The notes beneath the pieces were generated by a model. The model was not told the DNA's origin and searched no databases. It was given only the letters and a program-made list of their open reading frames with translations. A DNA stretch of 64,000 nucleotides from Climacteris rufus (lineage: Eukaryota; Chordata; Aves; Passeriformes; Climacteridae), in contig VZRZ01001230.1 of NCBI GenBank assembly GCA_013398175.1, positions 186,001-250,000 of the forward strand, read 5' to 3'. Every line of letters starts with the position of its first letter. Positions within the stretch are counted from its first letter, which is position 1. Of the stretch, positions 27,638 through 36,938 are shown in pieces. The translations under genes and the position numbers were made by a program.

Positions 27638-28756
27638 TGTTTTGGGTTTGGGTGGCAAGATTTTGGTAACAGGGAGCTACAGGGTTTCTTCCTCTGAGAG
27701 TTGCCAGATGCTTTAACTATGTCCAGCAGAGCCAAATGCTGGCCAGCTCCAAAACAGACCTGCCACTGGCCAAGGCTGAGCCCATCAGTGATGGCAATAG
27801 TGTCTCTGGGATAATGCATATAGGAAGGGGAAAAAAACTGCACAGAACAGCAGCCAGGAGACAGAAATGAGAAAAAATATGAACGAAAGAACTCCACAGA
27901 CACCAAGGTCAGTAAAGAAGGAGGGGGAGGAGGTGCTTCAGGCAGCAGAGCAGAGATCCACCTGTGTAGGATGCCATACTAGAGCAGGGGGATGCCCAAA
28001 GGAGGCTGTGACCCTGTGAAAAACCCGTGTTGGAGCAGACTTCTGGCAGGACTTGTCAACACATGCAGAGTGAAGCCCACACTGAAACAGGTTTGCTGGC
28101 AGCACTCATGACGCTGTGGGGGACCCACACTGTAGCAGCCTGTTCCTGAAGTACTGCACCCTGTGGGAGGCACCCACGCTGGAACAGTTCATGAACTGCA
28201 GCCTGTGAGAAGGACTCACATTGGAGAAGTTAATGGAGAATAATTTCCCACGGGAGGGTCCCCTCAGTGGAGCGAGGAAGGAGTGTGTGGAGGAATAAGT
28301 GGCAGAGACAACTTGTAATCAACTGACCATATCCCCCATTCCTTGTCCCCCTGTGCAGCTGTGGGGAGGAGGTAAAAAACATCAGGAGTGAAGTTGTGTC
28401 TGGGATGAAGGCAGGGCTGGAGGCAAGATGGTTTTAAGAATTAGTTTTTATTTCTCATTATTCTACTCTGATTTTATTATAAATATATTAAATATATATT
28501 TATATTAATATATTTATATATTAAATATATATTTATAATATATGTTTTTCCCATGATGGCCTGTTCTTATCTTGACCCATGAACTTTTTGTTGCATTTTC
28601 TCTTCTTTGTCCAGCTGAGGAATTCACCACACATTGGCAAGTCAGTATGACCTTTCCCTTCTTGGTAAAGAGCTGAGTTTGGCCTTCCAGCTGTTACTGC
28701 AGCTGCATACCTATAAGTTTGTGTGCAGAAATGATTGAACCATGACAAACATGACA
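27638..28756 (+). mobile_element. Long solo LTR with internal repeat modules (copy 1)
   Basis: The unit starts TGTTTTGGGTTTGGGTGGCAAG and runs about 1.1 kb to a CATGACA end. The 4-bp atac before it (27634-27637) recurs directly after it (28757-28760); reading the repeat as aatac would make it 5 bp. The first 850 bp align with the LTR at 34486, while the last 130 bp differ. Inside (27973-28230) a motif of the form CCCACNCTGGAGCAGG recurs every 42-52 bp. A roughly 65-bp AT-only tract sits at 28478-28543 in the region equivalent to the poly(A)-signal region of copy 2. No retroviral coding sequence adjoins it. It is probably an ERVL-type or related LTR. Confidence 0.85.
28478..28543. repeat. AT-only expansion inside an LTR
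   Basis: The tract is almost purely A and T, with atattaaatatatatttat occurring twice (around 28486 and 28518) and strong self-complementarity. The sister LTR at 34486 has only gattgataataaaatcaac here. This looks like a local expansion after insertion. Confidence 0.85.
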
Positions 28757-28804
28757 ATACTTGTCCACTATTAATAATAAAATTTTAATAAAAAAATAAT
28801 TTAT

Positions 28805-29393
28805 TGTGCTGTTTTGGCTGGGATAAAGTTAATTTTCTTTACAGTGTTTGGCTTGGGGCTGTGTTTTGGATTTGTGCTGAACACAGGGTTGATAATAAAG
28901 TGATGCTTAGGTTGTTGCTGAGCAGGGATTTCACAGAGCCAAGGCCTTTTCTGCTTTTTGCACTGCCACACTGGTGAGGAGACTGGGAGTGCATGGGAGG
29001 TTGGGAGGAGACATGGCCAGGACAGGTGACCCAAACTGACCAAAGGGATATTCCAGACCATGTGACATCATGCTCTGTATATAAAGAGGGGGGAAGAAGG
29101 AGGAAGAGGGGGATGTTTGGAGTGGTGATGTTTGTCTTTTCAAGTCACCGTTACACATGGAGTAGTCCTACTCTCCTGGGGATGGCTGAACACCTGCCTG
29201 CCTATGGGAAGTGGTGAATGAATTCCTTGTTTTGCTTTGCTTCTGTGAGCAGCTTTTGCTTTCCCTATTAAGCTGTCTTCATCTGAACTCATGAGTTTTC
29301 CAGCTTTTACCCTTCCTGTTGTCTCCCTGATCCTCCTGCTAGTGAAGTGAGTGAGCAGCTGCATGGATTGTTGGCTGGGATGAAACCATGTCA
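28805..29393 (+). mobile_element. Solo LTR, ERVL-like (5-bp TSD tttat)
   Basis: A 589-bp unit starts TGTGCTG and ends CATGTCA, flanked by the exact 5-bp repeat tttat (28800-28804 and 29394-29398). It is homologous over its whole length to the LTR at 14485, including the promoter block with TATATAAAG (29078-29086). The poly(A) signal is changed to ATTAAG (29267-29272) where the other copy has ATTAAA. It lies only 48 bp after the end of the long modular LTR, in the same orientation. No internal retroviral sequence is present. Confidence 0.92.
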
Positions 29394-29398
29394 TTTAT

Positions 29399-31214
29399 AA
29401 ACAAGTGTTATAATAAATTGCTATATGTGTCTTTCCTGAGTCAATCTCCTACCAAAAAAGATTAACACCATTCAAGTCCTGCAGTAAGCAGCCATTGCAG
29501 GTGTTTGAACCACCACCAGTTCTGGTGGGTGCAGCTAAAGCACACAGAACCCTTAAAGAAGAAGGCTGGTATTTATATCTAGTGCAAAAGCATGAATCAG
29601 CTCATAAATATGTTCTGCTATTCACAATGTCTGCTATGCACCTACTGTCTTCATGGAAAAAATTGGTTATTGTGGTGAGGGCAAGAGGAAGGAAGTCAAG
29701 ATACTGGGAATGGATGAAGAAATTAACGTATCTTTCTTATAACTTTTTTCTTTTAAATTGATCACTTACATAAACTGTTACAACAACACCAAAAGCAGTA
29801 AGTTTGTAGTGTTACTGCTGTTAACTCTTTTACCCCAAAGTGCTATGATGTTAAGGTCAATGTAATTAATAGGCTGGAATCTGCAGTTGTCAAAGTATGA
29901 GGCTGCTTTCACTCACACCCTGAGGTTTTCTGTCACCAGCTCTCCCTACCAGCAACTTTGTGGACTGACATTTCATTTTCAAGCCAGAGGCTTGGAATTT
30001 TTTGCTATTACTGCAACTTGTCAAAAAACAAAAGAGGTGCCCAGAGCCTAGTCATAAACCTATGCAATGGGTACAGGTGAAGGTTACAAGAGAGGAAATC
30101 ATGTTCAGAAAAGCATTCAAAAGTCATTGCCAAACCTGCTTGCAAGGTGTAAAATAACACAGATCAGTAAAACATGAAGTTTGGCTATGCCATAGCTGAA
30201 ATGGAGATTGAAAATAGGGCCTGCTGGCAATTTTTATGTAAATTTCAATTACAGGCTCAGGAATGCCCCCATAAAAAGGTGTGCGTGTGTATGTACATGT
30301 CAAATACTGGAATTTTTATACAACTAAATAAGAAGAATATGTGGGGGATGCTGGATATAGATAGAGAGGATGGCAGAAACATCAGTGTATGCTTTTATCT
30401 GTTTGGAAAGGAGTGTGGCAGCATGCCAACTCCAAGACCCCAGGACACAGCAACCCTGCCTATTCTTGGATAGTGACTGCTGCTAAATTGTATGCACTAA
30501 CTGCCAGGATCATTCTAGCTCAACCCACAGACTGTGTTTTCTTGGAGATGTCATACAGGGCCAGTATGTTAGCAAGTCATGTCTTGTATTCTTCTGGAAA
30601 GCTCATATTCTGTTGAAGAAGATAAAAAAGAGTGATTTTTTTTCCTGACACTATACAAGATCACAAATTAGGGTTGATTAGCCTTTTACATCTTCCCTAA
30701 TTTGCTGGAAGGTTTCAGGAAGCTGTGAATCAAAATGCTGGTGAGCTGGACATGTGCCTACTGCCTAATGGCAATTCTATTTTGTTGAAAAATTCCTACT
30801 GGCTAATCTCAATACTCCTTTCCAGTACTGGGACTGATATTTTGGAAAGGTATTGTTAAAAAATAATCTACCAGCCTGTGGCAATAGTAAAATCTGGGAG
30901 TAAAGTGTTTGTAAATATCCCCAAAATACTGTAACTCTGTGACAAGAAAAATCATGTAAGTGATCAAAATCTTTTTTTTGTGTTCCTTCCTCATAAATTG
31001 CCTTTAATACTTACCCTAGATTTCAGTAAAATTAGGAGCCAAAGACTGGGCATCAGTGTATGCCTTAAAACATGGGTGAGAAAGAAATACTAAATATGGG
31101 TGAGAAAGAAATGTTTACAAAACCACCCAGCAACAAAATGTAATGTTGGGTATAATTCAGTTCAAGATTGACAAGTGTACAAATACACTGTTTACAGCAA
31201 AACTGGCTTGTATC
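29399..31214. other. Unannotated DNA, no gene recognised
   Basis: No exon or recognisable repeat in 1.8 kb except the short duplication at 31072-31112. Frames of up to 99 codons (30174-30473) match nothing I know. Confidence 0.6.
31072..31112. repeat. 17-bp direct repeat, period 24
   Basis: atgggtgagaaagaaat occurs identically at 31072-31088 and 31096-31112, separated by actaaat. This is a recent-looking short duplication. Confidence 0.9.
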
Positions 31215-31218
31215 ACGG

Positions 31219-31636
31219 TGATGCCTAAAAGGCTAGCCCAAAAACTGAGGCCAGGCAGGAGTAAGGGAATCAAAGGTGGGTATTTATTTGAAGGGCCTTC
31301 AAAGGTACATTTAGGGTAGACAAAGCCCCCTCCTTGGGGCATCACCCAAAATGGACGACGAGTCACAAGTTCTCCACACTTTGATAGGCTTGGTCCATTC
31401 ACATATCAGCACAGATTTACCAATTAATACTTTACCATTTCCCTGTAGCTCGCTCCCCTCCCCACCCCCCGCCCCCCCCTTTAGAAGCGTGGGTCTGGGC
31501 AGCCCAAATGTCCTTGGAGGGTAAGTACAGAATGGTAGTGTTATGTCTATAGAAAACAGCAACCAACAAGATATAAAGCATACATGCCAGACAATGCAGG
31601 ATTTGAAAAATACAAGGGTTAAAACCTAAGGCAACA
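31219..31636 (-). mobile_element. Solo LTR, ERV1-like, minus (TSD acgg/acag)
   Basis: Read on minus, the unit starts TGTTGCCTTAGGTTTTAA and ends ...AGGCATCA. It aligns over its full 418 bp with the plus-strand LTRs at 33219 and 60823. The flanking 4-mers acgg (31215-31218) and acag (31637-31640) differ by one base, consistent with an old 4-bp TSD like the gaca pair of the 60823 copy. The octamer and TATA motifs seen in the other copies are mutated here (ATGTGAAT, CTATCAAAG). A C-rich run (31452-31482) interrupts the middle. It is the most decayed of the three copies. Confidence 0.88.
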
Positions 31637-31640
31637 ACAG

Positions 31641-32879
31641 AAGGCCAGTATCTAAAAGCTGAGAATTTTTCCTTTTCTCCTTGTGGTCTGGGAAGCTCCA
31701 ATTTTCTGACTGTTTTACTTTGATCTTCATAGTGCCAGAAAATGTGCTTTTGTTTTCACTGGTGTCACTGACACCATGGTAAATCTGGAGCCCCAGGGCA
31801 GAAATGGCAGCACAGTCCCCATGCACTCCTCAGGAGATACATTTTGAGCTAGTCTGGATAGACACTTTATGCCATGCATCCACCTGATGCACCAGATAGC
31901 ACTGTTTCTCTTGAGGCTGGCAGCACAAAGGTGAATCCAGCCTACTATTAATGTGAGACAGCCACCCAGACATAACAGGGATGCTTCAGCTTATACCTGG
32001 ATCTCGATCAAATGGTCAATTAGTCACTTTGGTGGTTAAAAATCTGCTCAATGCATTGAGTCTCTCTAGATTCCAGGGGAAAAGAAAAACGTCAGTGGTG
32101 GAATTTTCAAAATAACCTACAGCTGGTCCTATTGCTAGGACCTACCTATTGCTGTGATATATAAGGTTTGATCTTGCCCTCAACACGTCTGTTTTTCTTG
32201 TACTCTGTTATTTCCTTTCTCAGTCATCTCCATAGGCTCTTTGCTCATGTGTATATACAGAACATTTTTTTCTGATTTTCTCCCATGTTTTATCTCATAA
32301 GACTTTAATCTTTTTGATCCATATTATTACAGTACTCTGCAAAAGAAATAAAAATACGCTATTTTGAAGCTGCCCAATTTGAACATAGAAAGACTAAATG
32401 CCTCAGTTTGATAGAGAAGAGAAAAAAGTTCTACAGAAATGAAATGAAAAACTTAACTACCCAACAATGGCTCACTCAAGCCAGCAATATCACATTTCTT
32501 TCTTTCATCATGTCTAAATACCTGCACAAAGGAGAAAAAAATAAAACTAAAAAATATACTCCTTGTCTTGCTTCAAAGCCTGGAAAAACTGGTAAGGAAT
32601 CTTTTGTTGTTTAGGACACTCATACGTCATGCAACATTATCACTTTATTCTTCAGCAGTCACTTTCTCCACTCAAAGCTAGTATTTTGACTATGAAAAAT
32701 GTGTGTTTTTCTTCATCTTTGATTCTTACTTTCATACGGTGAAGGATAAAGAGTGGCAAATGGTCTTTTACCATTATAAATCCACCAAATCATAATATAT
32801 TGTGCTTGTCCTTGAGGAGTCAGTATATTTAACTGGGTTCACTATAGCAGCAATGGCCCACTCCAGCTTTCAGTGTTCT
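31641..32879. other. Unannotated DNA, no gene recognised
   Basis: About 1.2 kb between the minus-strand ERV1-like LTR and the CR1 fragment. I recognise no exon, LTR or LINE sequence in it. Confidence 0.55.
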
Positions 32880-33218
32880 TCTTACCCTTCTCTGATGGAG
32901 TGACTGCAAGAGTCAACAAGGGACGATGACTGATGTCATTTATCTAGACTTCAGTAAGACCTTTGGCTTTGTTCCATATGACATTCATATCTCCAGATTG
33001 AAGATGCACGGCTTTGAAAGCTGGACTATTCAGTGGGTGAGGAACTGGCTGTGTGGACATACTCAAAGAGTTGCAGTCAATGGTTTGATGTCCAGATGGA
33101 GGTACGACATGAGTGGTGTCCCTCAGGGCTTTGTCTTGGGTCTTGTGCTCTTTAATATCTTTTTGAATGACATAGACAATGAGATCAAGCGCACCCCCAG
33201 CAGGTTTGCAGGTGACAC
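32880..33218 (+). mobile_element. CR1 LINE, RT-domain part (left of nested LTR)
   Basis: The plus strand encodes the palm region of a CR1 reverse transcriptase. From 32926 one open frame gives TDVIYLDFSKTFGFV (motif A, with its aspartate), then WTIQWVRNWLCG, then MSGVPQGFVLGLVLFNIF (motif B), then SRFAGDT. In active CR1 the last block is FADD, so the first catalytic aspartate of motif C is now glycine (FAGD). The frame runs into the LTR at 33219 and continues on the far side from 33632. The element is 5'-truncated, as most CR1 copies are, and cannot be active. The left boundary is approximate. Confidence 0.92.
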
Positions 33219-33631
33219 TGTTGCCTTAGGTTTTAATGCTTATATTTTTCAAATTCTGTATTGCCTGGCGTGTATGCTTGATAGCCTGTTAGTTGCTGTT
33301 CCCTATAGACATAACTGTGTCTCTCTGGGCTTGCTCTTCAAGGACACTTAGACTGCCCAGGCCCAAGCTTCTAAAGGAGGGGTGGGGGAGCGAGCTATGG
33401 GAGCTAGGGGGAAATTGCAAAGTTTTAATTGGTGAATTTATGCTGATATGCAAATGGACCAAACCTATAAAGGTGTGGAGAACTCGTGACTCGTCGTCCA
33501 TTTTGGGTGATGCCCCTGGGGGGCTTTGTCTGCCCTAAACGTACCTTTGAAGGCCTTTCGAATAAATACCCACCGTTTATTCCCTTACTCCTGACTAGTC
33601 TCAGTTTTTTGGCTAGCCTTTTTAGGCAACA
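33219..33631 (+). mobile_element. Solo LTR, ERV1-like, nested in CR1
   Basis: A 413-bp unit from TGTTGCCTTAGG to AGGCAACA, with matching inverted termini. It interrupts the CR1 reverse-transcriptase frame: the CR1 sequence stops at ggtgacac and resumes at actcgaagctgag. The flanking 4-mers acac (33215-33218) and actc (33632-33635) fit a 4-bp TSD with one later substitution. Inside are an octamer ATGCAAAT (33448-33455), TATAAAG (33466-33472) and AATAAA (33561-33566). It aligns with the copies at 60823 (plus) and 31219 (minus). No primer-binding site or coding region is present. Confidence 0.93.
33448..33472 (+). promoter_or_regulatory. Octamer plus TATA box in ERV1-like LTR
   Basis: ATGCAAAT, the consensus octamer bound by POU/Oct factors, lies 10 bp before TATAAAG. 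The same pair at the same spacing is kept in the LTR at 60823. This is the likely core promoter of the family; binding and activity are inference. Confidence 0.65.
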
Positions 33632-34473
33632 ACTCGAAGCTGAGTGCTGCAGTTGACACAAGAGGACAGAACGCCATCTAGATAGACATGGACAAGTTTG
33701 AGAAGAGGGCAAATGAGAACCTCATGAAGTTCAGCAGGTCCAAGTGCAAACCTGGGACAAAGCAATTCTATACACAAGCACAGATAGAGAGAAGAACTAA
33801 TTGAGAGCAGCCCTGACAAGAAGAACTTGGGGGTGCTGGTGAATGAGACACTGGACATGAGCTGGCAGTGTATGCCTGTAGTGCAGACAGGCAACTGTAT
33901 CCTGGGCTGCATCAAAAAAAGTGTGGCTAGCAGGTCAAGGGAGGTGGTTCTCCTCCCCTACTCTGTTTCTGTTAGAAACCACCTGGAGTATTGCATCCGT
34001 CTCTGGGGTGCCCAGCACAAGAAAGATGTGGGCCTGTTGGACTGAGTCCAGAGAAGTGCCATGAAGATGATCAGAGTGGTGGAGCACCTCTGCTCAGTGA
34101 AAATGTTGAGGCCGTTCAACCCAGAGGAGAGAAGGCTCTGAGGAGACCTTGGAGCAGTGTTCCAGTACCTAAAGAGGGCTTCAAGAACACCAGAGAGGAC
34201 TTTTGGCAAGGGCATGACAGAACAATAAAGAATGAGTTTAAACTGAAAAAGAGAAGGCTTAGATAATATATTAAGAAAAAATTCCTTACTCTGAGGGTAG
34301 TGAGGCTGGAACTGGTTTCCCAGAGAAGTTGTGGATGCCCCATCCATGGAGTGTCGAAGGCCAGCCTGGATGGAGCCCTGAGCAATCTGGTCTAATGGCT
34401 GACAACCCTACTATCACCTTTTAGTTCCCTCCCAACCCAAACTATTCTACAATTCTTTGATTCTATGATTCAT
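33632..34473 (+). mobile_element. CR1 LINE, C-terminal part and 3' tail (right of nested LTR)
   Basis: This continues the CR1 copy interrupted at 33218. Frames show KFEKRANENLMKFSRSKC, then at 33827-34045 a segment with ILGCIKKSVASRSREVVLL and HLEYCIRLWGAQHKKD, then a PEERRL block. All are conserved parts of the end of CR1 ORF2, now broken by several stops and frameshifts. The 3' end is a textbook CR1 tail near 34444-34473 (attctacaattctttgattctatgattc). Together with 32880-33218 it makes about 1.2 kb of one 5'-truncated CR1. Confidence 0.93.
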
Positions 34474-34485
34474 TATATAAATCTT

Positions 34486-35596
34486 AGCATCAGTTTTCAG
34501 TGGCAAGGTTTCAGTAGCAGAGGGGGCTACAAGCATGGCTGCTGTGAGAAGATACCAGAAGCTTCCCCCGTGTCTGACAGAGTCAGTACCAGCTGGCTCC
34601 AAAAGAGACCTGCTGCTGGCCAAGGTCGAGCCATCAGTAAGAGTTGTAGCATCTCTGGGATAAGATAGCTAAGAAGGAAAGTAAGTTATTTTAGATAAGC
34701 AAATAGCTGACAGAGAAGAGAGGCATGAAAATATATGAGAGATAGAGCTCTGCAGACAGTAAGGTCAGTGAAGAAGGAGGGGGAGAAGATGTTCCAGGCA
34801 TCACAGAGATTCTTCTGCAGCCCATGCTGAAGACAATGGTGAGGCAGGCTGTGCCTCTATAGCCCGAGGTGGTCCATTGTGGAGCAGAGATCCAACTACA
34901 TGCCAGAGCTGGTGGATGCCCAAAGGAGGCTCTGACCCCCAGGGAAACCCACGCTGGAACAGGTTTCTGGCAGGACCTGTAGACCCCTGCATAGTGAAGC
35001 CCACGATGGAGCAGGTTTGCTCCATCTCAGGACTTGTGACCCCATGGAAGACCCACAGCAGAGCAGCCGGTTTCTGAAGGACTGCATGCCATGGAAGGGA
35101 CCCATGCTGCAGCATTTTGTGAAGAACTGTAGCCTGTGGGAAGGACTCACATTGGTGAAGTTTGTGAAGGACTGTCTCCCCTGGAGAGACCCCATGCTGG
35201 AGCAGTGGAAGAGTGCGAGGAGTCCTGTCTCTGAGAAGAAAGCAGTGTCAAAGTGTGGTGAACTGACAGTAACCCCCATTCCCTGTCCACCTGCACCATT
35301 GCAGGGAGGAAGCAGAGAATCAGGAATAAAGTAAAACTTAAGAAGAGGGAAGTGTGGGAAAAGGGTATTTTTAAGATTTGGTTTTGCTTCTCATTACTCT
35401 ATTTTGATGAGATTGATAATAAAATCAACTAAGTTCCCCAAGTTGAGTCTGTTTTGCCTGTGGTGAGTGATCTCTCCTTATCCTTATCTTGACCCAAAAG
35501 CCTTTTGTTATATTTTCTCTCCACTGTCCAGCTGAGGAAGGCAGTGATAGAATCACTTTGGTGGGCACCTGACATCCAGCCAAAGTCAACCCACCA
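34486..35596 (+). mobile_element. Long solo LTR with internal repeat modules (copy 2)
   Basis: Homologous to the LTR at 27638: shared blocks are tggcaaggttt, the ctggctccaaaagagacc stretch, ggtcagtgaagaaggaggg and the recurring CCCACGCTGGAGCAGG-type modules. Here module starts are near 34948, 35000, 35052, 35101, 35146 and 35191, a period of 45-52 bp. An AATAAA signal is at 35418-35423, and the 3' end is gtcaacccacca. It follows the CR1 tail by about 12 bp. No clear TSD is seen and the first bases appear mutated, so the start is placed by homology. A short inverted repeat spans its 3' end. Confidence 0.85.
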
Positions 35597-35623
35597 TAAA
35601 CTTACAGTGGTGGGTTTGACTTT
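35582..35623. repeat. Inverted repeat at the LTR 3' end
   Basis: The LTR terminus aaagtcaacccacca (35582-35596) is followed, after an 11-base spacer, by tggtgggtttgacttt (35608-35623), its reverse complement apart from one extra base. The right arm lies outside the LTR and the similarity stops after these 16 bases. Confidence 0.88.
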
Positions 35624-36172
35624 CACTACTCTCGAGATTTAAAATATGTCAGGAACACACACAGAAACAACTTGCCTCAAATCAGAACTAATCATAATAA
35701 GAAAACAAGCAATTTTTTTCTTCTAAGGAGGAGATACTTTGAAAGGTATGTTAAGACTTTTTTTCCAGCATATCTTTTTTTATTGTACCTTAGTCCATCA
35801 GGACAGAAATGAAGAAATTATTCGCAAAAAAAGACTATTTGACTTAACAGTCCTGGAATTTAGGGAGTTAATCCAGTTTGCACCAGCTATGTCTTCATCG
35901 TATACATATGAGGATATAAATGCAAAATCCTTTAAGTGATGTAGGATTTTGGCACTTATTTTTTTTGAAAGAAACATGCTAAGTAAAATATTTTTCATCA
36001 TTCCTTCTATTTATGTTAGCCCAGTTCTGGGTATTTAAGGTCTGAGCACTTCAATTCCAGCTTTGAAAAAGGATGTTTCCAGATAGATAGCTAAGAAAAT
36101 CAAGATTTTTTACTGTATTAACAGCATAAAGTTATTTTTTTCCATACTTGTTCCAATTAAGTCTATTTCTAT
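35624..36172. other. Unannotated DNA between two LTRs
   Basis: About 550 bp, AT-rich. The short frames here (66-67 codons) show nothing recognisable. Confidence 0.55.
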
Positions 36173-36938
36173 TGCGTTGCATCTGGGCAAGCCAGAGGTT
36201 GATGCTGCTTTTTTCCCGCTCGGCTGCCGGGGCAGCCAGCCCAGGGGAGGCCCCGCTTTTCCCCGGCTTGCCTGCCGGGACGCCCAGCCCAGCAGGGGGC
36301 ACCAGGGCCAGTGCACCAGTGCTGCTTCTCCCCCCCCGCCCTGCTTCTGGGATCATGCGGCAGCTGTTTCTCCACACCTGCTGTGGGGGGGCTGGTCCCG
36401 AAGCCGTTGGACTGCTGGAGCTGGCTCCTGCCCCCTGCATTGATGCAACCGGCTGATGTCACACCCTCGGTGACAGCCCAGGGCCGCAGGGCCACCCGGT
36501 GCATGGCAAGGGGGCGGTCCCTGCCAGAAAGGGCAGCCCATTGATCAGTTTCTTGTGATGGATCCCTGTGTGATTGGCCAGTGCTTCCGCCGGTCTGCCG
36601 ACGTTACGCCAGCCCTCCGCAGCCATTGGCTGTCACCCTATTCTCCTCCCCTCACTCCCCTGTGAAAACAGCCTGCATCAGCTGGCTCAGGTTGTCTTTT
36701 ATCCGCTCCCCCTGCAACTCCAGTAATAAAACCTGCTGATAATAAGCAGAAAAGAACCCTTCCTTGTCTCTTTACTTCTACTGCGTTAATCAACCCGCAT
36801 GCGCCGACTTTGCAAACACCAGCACAGAAAAAGAAGCAGCCGCGACCCTTTTTTAGGGACTGGGAAAAGCACGGGCTTTTCTTGGGTCACGTGATCGCTG
36901 CTTTGGCTTTCAGTTACCCATGGTTTTTACCCATGGCA
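36173..36938 (+). mobile_element. GC-rich ERVK-like LTR (copy 1, plus)
   Basis: A GC-rich block that stands out from the AT-rich surroundings. From about 36355 to the end it aligns closely with the LTR at 38828. Shared parts are the gcagcccattg motif, the ccctccgcagccattggctgtc CCAAT region, taataaaacctgctg with its AATAAA signal, and the gaacccttccttgtctcttta block. The 5' portion differs from the other copies and the start at tgcgttgcat is placed by weak similarity to TGTTGCAGTG. The 3' end repeats ttacccatgg twice (36914-36923 and 36927-36936). No certain TSD is visible, so this copy may be rearranged. Confidence 0.75.

Noticed and set aside
27973..35205. Regular repeat modules as a CRISPR-like array
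   Set aside because: The units are diverged, have no unique spacers of constant length, lie in a vertebrate LTR, and recur at the same place in both LTR copies.
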